From Peptoniphilus_A sp001811425 (lineage in GTDB: Bacteria > Bacillota > Clostridia > Tissierellales > Peptoniphilaceae): 64,000 nucleotides of DNA. Where the stretch lies: the NCBI RefSeq assembly GCF_001811425.1, contig NZ_KV804746.1, forward strand, positions 1 to 64,000, read 5' to 3'. How positions within the stretch are numbered: the first letter of the stretch is position 1; the number at the start of each line of letters is the position of its first letter. Made by a program: the position numbers and the translations under genes. The notes under the pieces were generated by a model, which was given only the letters and a program-made list of their open reading frames with translations, was not told where the DNA came from and did no database searches. This document shows positions 19,530 through 28,150 of this stretch, piece by piece.

Positions 19530-20380
19530 AAATTTTTCTCCATATCTCTATGAGTGACATAAGTTGACTTGTATTCTTCTTTTAGAAGTCTGCCAATCTC
19601 TTCGGCAATAGTCACTGACCTGTGAAAACCACCAGTGCAACCAATGCCAATAGTTAAAACTCTCTTTTGCTCTGCCATATAATTGGGAATCAAAAATTCA
19701 AGTAAATCAATGGTCTTGTCAATAAAGGTCCTTGTCACATCCCACTTCATCACATAATTTTTGACTTCCTCAGTCTTTCCATTTAAATCTTTTAGCTCCT
19801 TGATATAAAAAGGATTTGGCAAAAATCTAACATCAAAAACAAGGTCGGCATCCATTAAAATTCCGCTCTTGTAACCAAAACTTGTAACTTCAATGGCAAA
19901 ATTGTCCTTCTCATCATAGGAAACAAAGGCCATAAGTTGTGTCCTCAAATTTTTTGTGGAAAGCCCACTTGTGTCAATGACAAAATCAGCATTGTCCTTT
20001 ACCTTAGATAGGGTCTCTTCCTCAAACTTGTAGCCCTCAACTATGGAGGAATTCATGGGGTGAGGGCGTCTTAGCTCCTTATACCTTGCCACAATAGTTT
20101 CCATGTCGGCGTAGAGAAATAAAAGTCTTGTCTTTACATTCATTCCCTTTAAATCTTCATAGCTAGAGAAAAAGGAATTGAAAAACTCGCCACTTCTTAA
20201 GTCTACAACCACGGCAACCTTATCAAAATTTTTGCTCTTGGCATCAAGTGCCATCTCGCAAAATTTTGGAAGAAGAGCAGGTGCAAGATTGTCCATGGCA
20301 TAATAGCCCAAGTCTTCAAAAACATCTAGGGCATAGGACTTGCCTGAGCCACTCATTCCAGTAATAATTATAAGTTCCAT
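19514..20380 (-). CDS. rapZ: RapZ/YvcJ nucleotide-binding protein
   Basis: A 288-residue P-loop protein with Walker A GMSGSGKS at residues 8-15 and the C-terminal family signature IGIGCTGGFHRSV. In enterobacteria RapZ controls the small RNAs that tune GlmS, and in Bacillus YvcJ has GTPase activity. The C-terminal domain is RNA-binding in RapZ. It sits between murB and yvcK, linking it to control of amino-sugar and cell-wall synthesis. Start ATG at 20380 gives the Walker motif at its usual place. Confidence 0.94.
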   Translation of the reverse strand: MELIIITGMSGSGKSYALDVFEDLGYYAMDNLAPALLPKFCEMALDAKSKNFDKVAVVVDLRSGEFFNSFFSSYEDLKGMNVKTRLLFLYADMETIVARYKELRRPHPMNSSIVEGYKFEEETLSKVKDNADFVIDTSGLSTKNLRTQLMAFVSYDEKDNFAIEVTSFGYKSGILMDADLVFDVRFLPNPFYIKELKDLNGKTEEVKNYVMKWDVTRTFIDKTIDLLEFLIPNYMAEQKRVLTIGIGCTGGFHRSVTIAEEIGRLLKEEYKSTYVTHRDMEKNLWKKR

Positions 20381-20392
20381 AAAATCACCAAA

Positions 20393-21286
20393 TTAATCTC
20401 CAATAATTTTAACTTCTCTCTCCAAATTTACGCCAAACTTGTCATGGACAACTTTTTGCACAATCTCAATAGTTTCAAGGACGTCACTTGCAGTTGCCTT
20501 ATTTTTATTTACAACAAAGCCGCAGTGTTTCTCACTAATGCCTGCCCCCTTGTGAGTAAAGCCCCTTAGACCTGAATCGTCAATTAATTTGCCAGCAAAA
20601 TATCCAGTTGGTCTCTTAAAGGTAGAGCCAGCAGAAGGCATATCGAGAGGTTGCTTTTCAGCTCGTCTTCGGTCAAATTCCTCGTACTTTTCTCTTATTT
20701 CATCCTTACTTCCAGGACTTAAAGAAAAAGTCGCACCGAGGACAATTAAATCTCTCTCTTGCACAAGAGAATGCCTGTAAGAAAAATTCATATCTTGGCA
20801 GGGCACTTCTATCACTTCATAATTTTCGTCTAAAAGTCTCACGCTCTTAATGACATTTTTCATCTCTCCATCATAGGCACCAGCATTCATTACAACGCCG
20901 CCGCCAAGAGAACCTGGTATGCCGTGAGCAAACTCAAGTCCAGTAAGAGAATTTTCCATGGCAAACTCGCTGATCTTCTTTAGGCTGGCACCTGCTCCTC
21001 CATAAATTTCTGTGTCAGAGATTTTTTTCACTTCATTTAATTTATTTTTAAGCTTAATAATAATTCCATCAAAGCCCTTGTCCTTCACAATAATATTTGT
21101 GCAATTGCCAAGGATATAAAAATTATAATTATTTTCTTTAATTTCTTTTAAAATTTCAATGAGAGACTCCTCGTCCTTTGGCTTTATGAGAAGCTTAGCC
21201 GGTCCACCAACGCAAAAGGAAGTGTGGTTTGTCATGGGCTCGTCATAAAAAAAATCTCCCAAATTTTCATTTATATTAAATTTCAT
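20393..21286 (-). CDS. murB: UDP-N-acetylenolpyruvoylglucosamine reductase
   Basis: MurB reduces UDP-GlcNAc-enolpyruvate to UDP-MurNAc with NADPH and FAD in the cytosol, an early step of peptidoglycan synthesis. The 297-residue protein has the FAD-binding pieces MTNHTSFCVGGPA, YILGNCTNIIVKDKGFDG and LEFAHGIPGSLGGGVVMNAGA, and the late catalytic region SAGSTFKRP with HKGAGISEKHCGFVVN. It leads the murB-rapZ-yvcK-idi-hutD gene run, in which gaps are 20 nt or less or genes overlap. Confidence 0.96.
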   Translation of the reverse strand: MKFNINENLGDFFYDEPMTNHTSFCVGGPAKLLIKPKDEESLIEILKEIKENNYNFYILGNCTNIIVKDKGFDGIIIKLKNKLNEVKKISDTEIYGGAGASLKKISEFAMENSLTGLEFAHGIPGSLGGGVVMNAGAYDGEMKNVIKSVRLLDENYEVIEVPCQDMNFSYRHSLVQERDLIVLGATFSLSPGSKDEIREKYEEFDRRRAEKQPLDMPSAGSTFKRPTGYFAGKLIDDSGLRGFTHKGAGISEKHCGFVVNKNKATASDVLETIEIVQKVVHDKFGVNLEREVKIIGD

Positions 21287-21369
21287 ATAACACCTCGAAA
21301 TATTATTACCATAATTATATCATTAAAGGCCATAAATATTAACTTCTCTATTATTTAAAAAAATATAAT

Positions 21370-21403
21370 AAAAAACTCCATTCTCTTAGTAAAAGAATAG
21401 AGT
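21370..21403 (-). terminator. Terminator after the MerR-family gene
   Basis: ACTCCATTCT and AGAATAGAGT (21375-21403) form a stem with one wobble pair around a short loop. On the minus strand T-rich sequence follows immediately. It ends the transcript of the regulator gene at 21421. Confidence 0.8.
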
Positions 21404-21420
21404 TTAATGTTCTTTTAAAT

Positions 21421-22281
21421 TTAGTTTTCCTTAAAATCCACTTGCCTTAAAAACTTTTCATTGCTTTCTAAAAGTTTTTTGTAATAGTCATCATAGGCTG
21501 GGCTCATTTTTCTAATTAGTGGTAAGGCCACTTCGTAATAGTTATTTTTTATCATATAATTCTTTATCTTGTCCCTAATTGTTTTTAGTGGGCTATTTTT
21601 ATACTCATGGCTTTCTAAAAATTTTTCATAGGCTTTTACATTGTTTTCATTTTCCCTTAGCCAGTCTTCAAAATTATAGGCCGCCTTGATTTTTTCAATG
21701 TTTATTTTTTCCAAGTCTTCATTTTTAAAATCACTAGTCAAATTTTCTATATAACTCTTTTCCTCTTCTGTAAAATCAATTTCAGGAAGACTGTCCAAAA
21801 AATTTACATATTCATTAAAGGCTTCTTCTTCATCTTCTTTTAATTTTTCTTTTAAAAAGGGCTTATAAGTCATAAAGAAAGCTTGACCAAAATATCCTGG
21901 GAAAATTCTTGTAAGTTTCTCGTAAATGCTCTCTTCCTTTTCCAAAGTACTTAATTCATCAGTGATTTCTTTTAAATCATCGCCCCTAATTATTCTTTCC
22001 AACAAATTCTTTTTATTTTTTTCTAGTTCAATTTTATAGTCTCGGTCTCTTAAAATTTTTCCAATTTCCTTGTTATTAGAATCTAAAATATTTTTTATTT
22101 CGCTTATATTTAGTCCAAGTCTTCTATAAAGAGAAATTTTTATAAGTCTATTAAGGTCTTCTTCTGAATAATTTCTGTAATTATTTTCCTCAAAGGCTGG
22201 CGAAATCAACTCCTTCTCTTCATAATATAAAATTGCCTTTCGCCTAAGTCCAGTAATTTTTTCTACTTCGCTTCTCTTCAT
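21421..22281 (-). CDS. MerR-family transcriptional regulator
   Basis: A 286-residue regulator with an N-terminal MerR winged helix-turn-helix (residues 1-70: SEVEKITGLRRKAILYYEEK, then NYRNYSEEDLNRLIKISLYR). The remaining 200 residues are a charged helical region with no cysteine-based metal site that I can see, so the effector is unlikely to be a thiophilic metal. It is unusually long for a MerR protein. It stands alone between terminators, next to ferritin; control of ferritin is possible but not shown. Confidence 0.85.
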   Translation of the reverse strand: MKRSEVEKITGLRRKAILYYEEKELISPAFEENNYRNYSEEDLNRLIKISLYRRLGLNISEIKNILDSNNKEIGKILRDRDYKIELEKNKKNLLERIIRGDDLKEITDELSTLEKEESIYEKLTRIFPGYFGQAFFMTYKPFLKEKLKEDEEEAFNEYVNFLDSLPEIDFTEEEKSYIENLTSDFKNEDLEKINIEKIKAAYNFEDWLRENENNVKAYEKFLESHEYKNSPLKTIRDKIKNYMIKNNYYEVALPLIRKMSPAYDDYYKKLLESNEKFLRQVDFKEN

Positions 22282-22340
22282 AATCCACCTCCACTTATAG
22301 TCTAAGCCTGCCCCTTGGGTTCAAGTCAATAAAAGTTTAT

Positions 22341-22366
22341 AAAAAAAAGATACCCCGAAGGGTATC
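22341..22366 (-). terminator. Terminator after ferritin, with UUCG tetraloop
   Basis: GATACCC (22349-22355) and GGGTATC (22360-22366) form a perfect 7-bp stem. On the minus strand the loop is TTCG, the very stable tetraloop, and eight T follow. It ends the ferritin transcript. Confidence 0.93.
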
Positions 22367-22381
22367 TCAATTTCATAGTTC

Positions 22382-22864
22382 TTATCTTCTGCCAAGTTCT
22401 GCATCGTAGATGTAAAGACCTGACCAGCTTTCGTTGATTCTTTCAAGTCTTTCGATAATTCCTCTGAAGTTATCTTCTTCTTCAACTTGTTCGTCAACAT
22501 ACCATTGTAGAAGTGAAGTTACTCTGTGGTCTTTTTCTTCTACTGAAAGTTCATAAAGATCGTTAATTCTTTTTGTAACTTCTTGTTCATGTTCATAAGC
22601 TGTCTTGAAAGTTTCTGTAAATGTTCCAAATTCAACTTCTGGTTTTTCAATTGCTTCAAGTTCTGGTCTAACATCTATTTCAAATAAAAAATGTCTTAAT
22701 TTTTCTGCGTGTGCAAATTCTTCTTCTGCTTGTTTGTTAAAGAAGTGAGCGAATCCGTCCATTCCCTTATCTTTTACATAATTTGCCATTGAATAATAAA
22801 TATATCCTGAAGATACTTCAAAATTATATTGTTCGTTTAATCCCTTTATTAATTTACTTTCCAT
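22382..22864 (-). CDS. ftnA: Ferritin, iron-storage protein
   Basis: A 160-residue non-heme ferritin. The four-helix ferroxidase ligands are visible: Glu in NEQYNFEVSSGYIYYSMANY, the EEEFAHAEKLRHFL segment with E..H, a central EHEQEVTKRINDLYE and a late WYVDEQVEEEDNF. Ferritin oxidises Fe(II) and stores it as a mineral in a 24-subunit shell, lowering oxidative damage. An AGGAGG site precedes the ATG. It is transcribed alone, ends at a UUCG terminator, and complements the iron import genes at 52253-55019. Confidence 0.96.
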   Translation of the reverse strand: MESKLIKGLNEQYNFEVSSGYIYYSMANYVKDKGMDGFAHFFNKQAEEEFAHAEKLRHFLFEIDVRPELEAIEKPEVEFGTFTETFKTAYEHEQEVTKRINDLYELSVEEKDHRVTSLLQWYVDEQVEEEDNFRGIIERLERINESWSGLYIYDAELGRR

Positions 22865-22961
22865 AATAAAAAACCTCCTGTGATTTTATTTATAAATTTA
22901 CTAAGCTGTAAGCTTTGTTTCTCATAATTTTATGTTACCCGTAAAATTATTTTTAAAACAA

Positions 22962-25064
22962 TTAATTTGAAATCCCTAAATTATCTATTGAGATTTCTAT
23001 ATTATCCATGAACTTAAACTCAATTTTATTTATTTCTTCTAAATTTAAGTCCTTATTTTTCTTTTTGAAATCTTCCAGTGGAATTAAAACTGTCTGTGGC
23101 ACAAACCTGTCCACAAAATCATCAGTTAGATAGTCAGTCTTGTAGATAAAAGCTTTTGTCATGGGACTTAAAATTTTATACTTGGATGCATTTAATGAGG
23201 CTACATTGCCCCAAGTGTCTTGAATTTCTATTCTTACTGCATCTCTTTTATCCTCATAAGTTAAATTTTCCATGTCAAATTGCAAAAACTTTCCACCTGG
23301 AATTTTTTCTGTCAACCTAATTCCATAGCTTGAATCTTTTTTTGCCTTCATAAAAACTGCTGTTGTATTTGAGTTGCTTTCGCCATAGTCGTGGCTGTCT
23401 TCATAAATTTCATTTAAGCTATTAAAATTTATTATTCCACCTTCAACTGATGTTGTTGTCAAATCGTAGTCTTCTTCAAAATCTGCAATTTTATAAAAGC
23501 TTGAGTCCATGTATCTAGAGTAGTAATTAGTCTTTGGAAGGTCCTCATAATTATTTGATCCCTCCCTAAAAATTTCTCTGTTGTAAGTTTTTCCAAAGGC
23601 ATTTTCCAAAAAGTTGTAGGTGTAAATTGATAAAATTTCCCTTTGGTCATCTCCATCAAGTAGCTCTCTTCGATTTAAGAAAAATCCCTCTGCTGGGTCT
23701 AAGTCGTAGTCGCCCCAAAGTGAATTGAAGTTGCCATGATTGCCATAGGCAAAATAAAGAGCTGCCTTAAAGTTGTCCCTCTCTCCAGAAAAAATTACAT
23801 TGTCATAGAGGAGCATGCCCTCGAAGCCATCAACATCGGCGTCGTTACTGCCACCAATTGCGAGGTAATCTACATCTCTTAAAATTATGCTCTTGTCTGA
23901 AGGCTCATATTGGTCGTAAGTTGGTGCAACAGTTATTATTCCCTTGATGTTAAACTTGTATTTGTGAGAAATATTTCCATCGTCGGGATGAAGGTTTAGC
24001 TGGTTAAAATTATAGGCAATGGCTACTGCTTCTCCGCCACGAGAGTGACCAAGGAGAGCTATGTTTTCTGGGTCGAATTTGTTGTAAAGTTCGCTATCTT
24101 TAACCTTATTTCTTGATAAAATATTTTTTATATTTTCAAGTAAGAGGACTGCTCTGGCGTCATTTTCATTTGAAAGGCCAAACTTAAAAAATCCATTTAA
24201 CATATTTTCATCAACTGATACCATGGCAATACCCCTCTTTGCAAGGTAATTGCCTAGGTAGTCGTAGCCCAAATAATTTTTTGTTGTAAATCTGTGGTTG
24301 CCATGAAGGACAAATAAAACTGGAGCCCTATCTAAATCCTTTGGTGCATAAACCCTTCCCTTGACCTCTGTCTCCCTTAGGGTCTTTCCGAAAAATTTGT
24401 CCCTAACTTTTTTTGTCCTGCCCCTGTATCTTACAAAGTCTGATAGATCCACTGGCTTTCCCCTATAGTCAATTATTTCTACTTCATACTTTTCTGGCTT
24501 TGAGGCAATTTTATTTTTTTCCACGCCTAAATCATAAATTTCTCCACTGTCAAAGCCTGGGAAGACCATAAAATAAATTGAAGCCCCAAGGATAATTGTG
24601 GTCGGAAGTAAAAATATCAGTGCCTTTTTCTTTTTATTTTTTGCAAAGGAAATTAAGGACTTTGCAAAGGCGACTATGACAATAAAAGCTGCCCCTATAA
24701 AAATTATTTCAAAATAATCTGTGTCCACATAATAAAGGCATTCATCATAAAAATATTTTATTCCATAGATGAGTAGGGCGTAGATGGCTAAATTTTTTGT
24801 CCTAATTCTCTTTAATAGTAGAAAAACAAATTTAAGCAAAAAGCCTGCCATAATATAAAAAACAAAAAATAGAAGGACAAAAATTATAAAGGCTAGAATT
24901 TTAGGCACCTTAAAATCTTCTATGTAATAATAAAAAAATGTGGCAGAAAATAAAGACATTATCGCCACAATTATATAGGCAAAACCACTTGCCCTTCCAA
25001 AATGTTTTTTGAAAAAACTATTTATTTTGTTTGATATTTTTATTAAAAAATTATTTATTTTCAT
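22962..25064 (-). CDS. Membrane-anchored alpha/beta hydrolase, substrate unknown
   Basis: A 700-residue protein with five predicted membrane segments in the first 170 residues (about 26-48, 54-84, 91-112, 117-140, 148-168), then a large alpha/beta-hydrolase domain. The nucleophile elbow is GHSRGG with Ser341, the oxyanion strand is FVLHGNH (251-257), and a late AYGNHGNF may hold the catalytic histidine. The extra C-terminal part after residue 530 looks beta-rich. The fold resembles esterase or chlorophyllase-like hydrolases. Topology suggests an extracytoplasmic domain, so action on an envelope or external ester is plausible. I do not recognise a specific named family. Confidence 0.75.
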   Translation of the reverse strand: MKINNFLIKISNKINSFFKKHFGRASGFAYIIVAIMSLFSATFFYYYIEDFKVPKILAFIIFVLLFFVFYIMAGFLLKFVFLLLKRIRTKNLAIYALLIYGIKYFYDECLYYVDTDYFEIIFIGAAFIVIVAFAKSLISFAKNKKKKALIFLLPTTIILGASIYFMVFPGFDSGEIYDLGVEKNKIASKPEKYEVEIIDYRGKPVDLSDFVRYRGRTKKVRDKFFGKTLRETEVKGRVYAPKDLDRAPVLFVLHGNHRFTTKNYLGYDYLGNYLAKRGIAMVSVDENMLNGFFKFGLSNENDARAVLLLENIKNILSRNKVKDSELYNKFDPENIALLGHSRGGEAVAIAYNFNQLNLHPDDGNISHKYKFNIKGIITVAPTYDQYEPSDKSIILRDVDYLAIGGSNDADVDGFEGMLLYDNVIFSGERDNFKAALYFAYGNHGNFNSLWGDYDLDPAEGFFLNRRELLDGDDQREILSIYTYNFLENAFGKTYNREIFREGSNNYEDLPKTNYYSRYMDSSFYKIADFEEDYDLTTTSVEGGIINFNSLNEIYEDSHDYGESNSNTTAVFMKAKKDSSYGIRLTEKIPGGKFLQFDMENLTYEDKRDAVRIEIQDTWGNVASLNASKYKILSPMTKAFIYKTDYLTDDFVDRFVPQTVLIPLEDFKKKNKDLNLEEINKIEFKFMDNIEISIDNLGISN

Positions 25065-25091
25065 AATAAGGGGATAAGCCCAAACTTATCC

Positions 25092-25985
25092 CTAATCCCT
25101 CTCTAATTCTACAAGTTCACTTTCGTCGTACTCTTCAACATTAAGTGACTTGGATTCATTTATAAAAGTTTTGTTAAACTCGCGAGTTCTCTTTATTTCA
25201 TCAAGTTCAAGATAGACAATTTCCTTTTCGTCATCCACTTCATACATTACCTTTACAAGTTCTTGTATTGTGTAAGTGGAGACAACTGTTGCCTTGCCCC
25301 TATCTGTCCTTACAATTTCGCCTTCTCTTGGCATTTTCTTGTTGATGCATTCGTAGCCATCTTGTTCATATTTTAAACAGCACATAAGTCTGCCACAGAT
25401 GCCAGAAATTTTTGTAGGGTTTAAGCTAAGGTTTTGGTCCTTTGCCATCTTTATTGACACAGGAGAAAATTCACTTAAAAATGTGGAGCAACAAGTTGGT
25501 CTGCCGCAACAGCCTAATCCTCCAACAAACTTTGCTTGGTCGCGAACTCCAATTTGTCTAAGCTCAATTCTTGTCTTAAAAATTGAGGCAAGATCTCTTA
25601 CCAATTCTCTAAAGTCAACTCTTCCATCAGCTGTGAAGTAAAATAATAATTTTGAGCGGTCAAAAGTGTATTCACATGAAATTAATTTCATGTCCAGACC
25701 ATGCTCTTCCACTTTTTGCTCACAAATTATAATTGCTTCCTTGGCCTTATTTCTATTTTCCACATTGATATTTTTATCTTCTTGGTTGGCAAGACGAATA
25801 ACAGGCTTTAATTCACCCTTAATACTTTCTTCATCTATTTCCTTTAAAAGTTCCACTGCACCAAACTCAAGTCCACGCACAGTTTCCACTATTACATAAT
25901 CTCCAATTTTTATATCTATATCAACGGGATCAAAATAATAGATTTTGCCAGTTCTCTTGAACCTAATTCCAGCTATTTCTATCAT
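25092..25985 (-). CDS. ricT: PSP1-domain protein RicT/YaaT
   Basis: A 297-residue PSP1-domain protein. The Cys-rich iron-sulfur binding region is clear: GGLGCCGRPTCCSTFLSEF, then ISGICGRLMCCLKYE. In B. subtilis, RicT (YaaT) works with RicA and RicF on RNase Y-dependent mRNA maturation and affects sporulation and competence. Its start overlaps the holB stop (ATGA), as in the conserved tmk-darA-holB-ricT block. A short acidic C-terminal tail follows the domain. Confidence 0.93.
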   Translation of the reverse strand: MIEIAGIRFKRTGKIYYFDPVDIDIKIGDYVIVETVRGLEFGAVELLKEIDEESIKGELKPVIRLANQEDKNINVENRNKAKEAIIICEQKVEEHGLDMKLISCEYTFDRSKLLFYFTADGRVDFRELVRDLASIFKTRIELRQIGVRDQAKFVGGLGCCGRPTCCSTFLSEFSPVSIKMAKDQNLSLNPTKISGICGRLMCCLKYEQDGYECINKKMPREGEIVRTDRGKATVVSTYTIQELVKVMYEVDDEKEIVYLELDEIKRTREFNKTFINESKSLNVEEYDESELVELERD

Positions 25986-26920
25986 CTAACTCCCCCTAAT
26001 TCCATTAAAAGTGTTTCTACATTTAAATCAAAATTTATATTTTTTTCATTGCGGACAAGGGCATTTATAATTGCATCATAGGATTTTATAGCCCTATCCA
26101 CATTGACATTTTCTAATTTTAACAAGTCAATTTTATCTGTATTTACAATTTTTTCTTCTCTGCCAGTTTTCAAATAAATTAAATCCAAATACCAAGTCAA
26201 CATAAAATTTAGAATCTCTGCAAAATCCTCTCGATTGTCCTTAAAAAAAGTAAATTCATCAAAAATAAATTCAGTATTTCTAATAATTTTATCAAGAACC
26301 TTTATTAGGTCCTCTCTTTTTGACAAAAGTTCTGGGTCTTCAGAATATTTAAGGGCAAGGCTGACATTTCCATTGGAAAGGCGAGAAAAAAGCCTTGCAT
26401 TTTTTTCTGTAATATTTTTCTTCTTCAAAAAATCTTCTATTCTATCTCCAGTGACATCAGAAAATTTTAAAACCCTGCACCTGGAAATAATTGTTGGAAG
26501 AATTTTTTTCATGGTGCTTGAAATTAAAATTAAAATCAAGTAGTCCATGGGCTCTTCCAAGGTTTTCAAAAGTGCATTTTGCCCCTCCACTGTAACCTTG
26601 TCGAAGTCGTCAATAATTACAATTTTGTGGCTGCCACTGTAGGGCTTGGAAAAAGAATTTTCAATAATTTCTTCTATTTCTTCTTTTTTTATATTGCCCT
26701 GGTTTTTAACAATATAAAGATCGGCGTCTTCATAGTCATCTATGCCACTAAAAAATCTAATAGCTTCGCTGTCATCTTTTAAAATAGCCCTGGCAAAGTT
26801 TTTTGCGTGAGAAAATTTGCCAATGCCTCTTGAACCACAAAAAAGATAGGCGTGGCTGTAAGACTTGTTGACTAAATCCCCTTCCAAGCTATTTATAATT
26901 TCTCTATTTTCTAAAAACAT
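25982..26920 (-). CDS. holB: DNA polymerase III delta' subunit
   Basis: A 312-residue clamp-loader subunit. The AAA+ features are HAYLFCGSRGIGK near residue 25 (degenerate Walker A), KIVIIDDFDKVTVEGQNALLKTLEEP (in part: Walker B and sensor 1 region) and LPTIISRCRVLKF. The typical zinc cysteines are reduced. HolB helps load the sliding clamp on DNA. It is translationally coupled to the upstream DarA-like gene (TAATG) and to ricT. Confidence 0.93.
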   Translation of the reverse strand: MFLENREIINSLEGDLVNKSYSHAYLFCGSRGIGKFSHAKNFARAILKDDSEAIRFFSGIDDYEDADLYIVKNQGNIKKEEIEEIIENSFSKPYSGSHKIVIIDDFDKVTVEGQNALLKTLEEPMDYLILILISSTMKKILPTIISRCRVLKFSDVTGDRIEDFLKKKNITEKNARLFSRLSNGNVSLALKYSEDPELLSKREDLIKVLDKIIRNTEFIFDEFTFFKDNREDFAEILNFMLTWYLDLIYLKTGREEKIVNTDKIDLLKLENVNVDRAIKSYDAIINALVRNEKNINFDLNVETLLMELGGVR

Positions 26921-27210
26921 TAAATTCTCTTAGACTCTTCCAAGTCAACGACAAAAATTGTGGCCCCAGAAACCTTAAAGTCTCCCTTTTCTATGTGAAT
27001 ATCTTCAGGCTCAGTTAGGTCTTTAAATATTCCATAAATTTTATCAAGCTCACTTTCTTCGCAGCCCAACAAAAGTGTTGTGTTTCCAGATTTGAAAAAA
27101 CCACCCGTAGAAGAAAGTCTTGTAACATATATATCTTCGTCTAAAAATCTATCAATTATTGCATCTGTGTACTTTTCTTGCACTATTGCTATCATCATTT
27201 TCGTATTCAT
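26920..27210 (-). CDS. Cyclic-di-AMP receptor-like protein (DarA/PstA family), second copy
   Basis: A 96-residue PII-like protein (DUF970/YaaQ family). Family motifs are MMIAIVQEKYTDAIID at the N-terminus and the loop LSSTGGFFKSGNTTLLLG. In B. subtilis the family member DarA binds cyclic di-AMP as a trimer and signals through its loops. This copy is shorter than the upstream paralogue because the B-loop region between strands is reduced. An AGGTGA site lies 5 nt before the ATG. Whether it keeps ligand binding cannot be judged by eye. Confidence 0.88.
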   Translation of the reverse strand: MNTKMMIAIVQEKYTDAIIDRFLDEDIYVTRLSSTGGFFKSGNTTLLLGCEESELDKIYGIFKDLTEPEDIHIEKGDFKVSGATIFVVDLEESKRI

Positions 27211-27218
27211 AATATCAC

Positions 27219-27545
27219 CTAAAACTTTTTAAAATCAAATACATCTATGACAAAAATTGTCGCTCCGCCAACTTTTACAGTAATTGGCACAGGAATCATG
27301 GCTTGACCAGGAATATTTATGGGCTGAATAGTTCTCTTAACTTCTCTAGTCCTTGAGTTTTCTTCCAAAATTGCCATAAACCTGTCCTTTTCTTCATCTT
27401 CAATACCTGAAAGAAGTGTGACATTTCCAGATTTCAAAAATCCACCAGTGGAACTTATTTTTGTAACTTTAAAATCGTTTTTGTTGAGGATTTTTACTAA
27501 ATTATCGCTATCCTCGTCTTGAACTATTGCGATTATAAGTTTCAC
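27219..27545 (-). CDS. darA: Cyclic-di-AMP receptor DarA/PstA
   Basis: A 108-residue PII-like protein with the signature KISSTGGFLKSGNVTLLSG and a full-length B-loop containing IPGQAMIPVPITVKVGGATIF. It binds c-di-AMP in Firmicutes and acts as a cytosolic signal protein. The start is a GTG at 27545 overlapping the tmk stop (GTGA). The in-frame ATG 13 codons upstream lies inside tmk. The gene order tmk-darA-holB-ricT matches B. subtilis. A second paralogue follows 8 nt downstream. Confidence 0.93.
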   Translation of the reverse strand: MKLIIAIVQDEDSDNLVKILNKNDFKVTKISSTGGFLKSGNVTLLSGIEDEEKDRFMAILEENSRTREVKRTIQPINIPGQAMIPVPITVKVGGATIFVIDVFDFKKF

Positions 27546-28150
27546 ACAATCATCCTTTCTTTGAGAACTTTCATGCAGTCGCAAAAAACTTCTTCAATGC
27601 TTTTATTTACATCTATAAAATAATAGTTGTCTTCTTTTCCTAAATTATTGTAGTAGTCGCGAACTTTTTTGTGAAATTCGTCAGGCTCTCTTTCAAGTCT
27701 GTCGTAAGAAGACTGGTCCTTCCTGTGTAGGGTAACTCCACTACTTCTAAAGATAAATACCACATCGGGCTTTAGCTTTCCCGTTGCAAAATTATTTATG
27801 GAAAGAATGTCTTCTAGGTCTTGTCCCCTGGCATAGCCTTGGTAGGCAAGAGAGGAAAGGACATACCTTTCGCAGAGAACTATGGCTCCCTCCTCTAGGG
27901 CAGGGATTATTTTTTCATAAGTATGTTGAGCCCTTGATGCAGAATATAAAAGGGCTTCTGTCCTCATATCCATTTCCCTTAAATCTTTATCAAGAATAAG
28001 ATCTCTAATTTTTTCAGAAATTCTTGTACCGCCAGGCTCTCTAGTCTTTATAGTTTTTTTATTATTCTTTAAAAGTTCTTCATAAACTAAATTGCAAATT
28101 GTTGATTTTCCAGACCCATCAGGTCCTTCAAATGTAATAAATGCACTCAT
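27542..28150 (-). CDS. tmk: Thymidylate kinase
   Basis: A 202-residue dTMP kinase that forms dTDP for DNA synthesis. Walker A is FEGPDGSGKST at residues 7-17, the DR[Y/H] region is CERYVLSSLAYQGYARG, and KTREPGGTRISEKIRD matches the DE/RPGG substrate motif. The ATG overlaps the stop of the decarboxylase gene upstream (28147). dTMP is supplied by ThyX, also in this window at 57712. Confidence 0.96.
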   Translation of the reverse strand: MSAFITFEGPDGSGKSTICNLVYEELLKNNKKTIKTREPGGTRISEKIRDLILDKDLREMDMRTEALLYSASRAQHTYEKIIPALEEGAIVLCERYVLSSLAYQGYARGQDLEDILSINNFATGKLKPDVVFIFRSSGVTLHRKDQSSYDRLEREPDEFHKKVRDYYNNLGKEDNYYFIDVNKSIEEVFCDCMKVLKERMIV

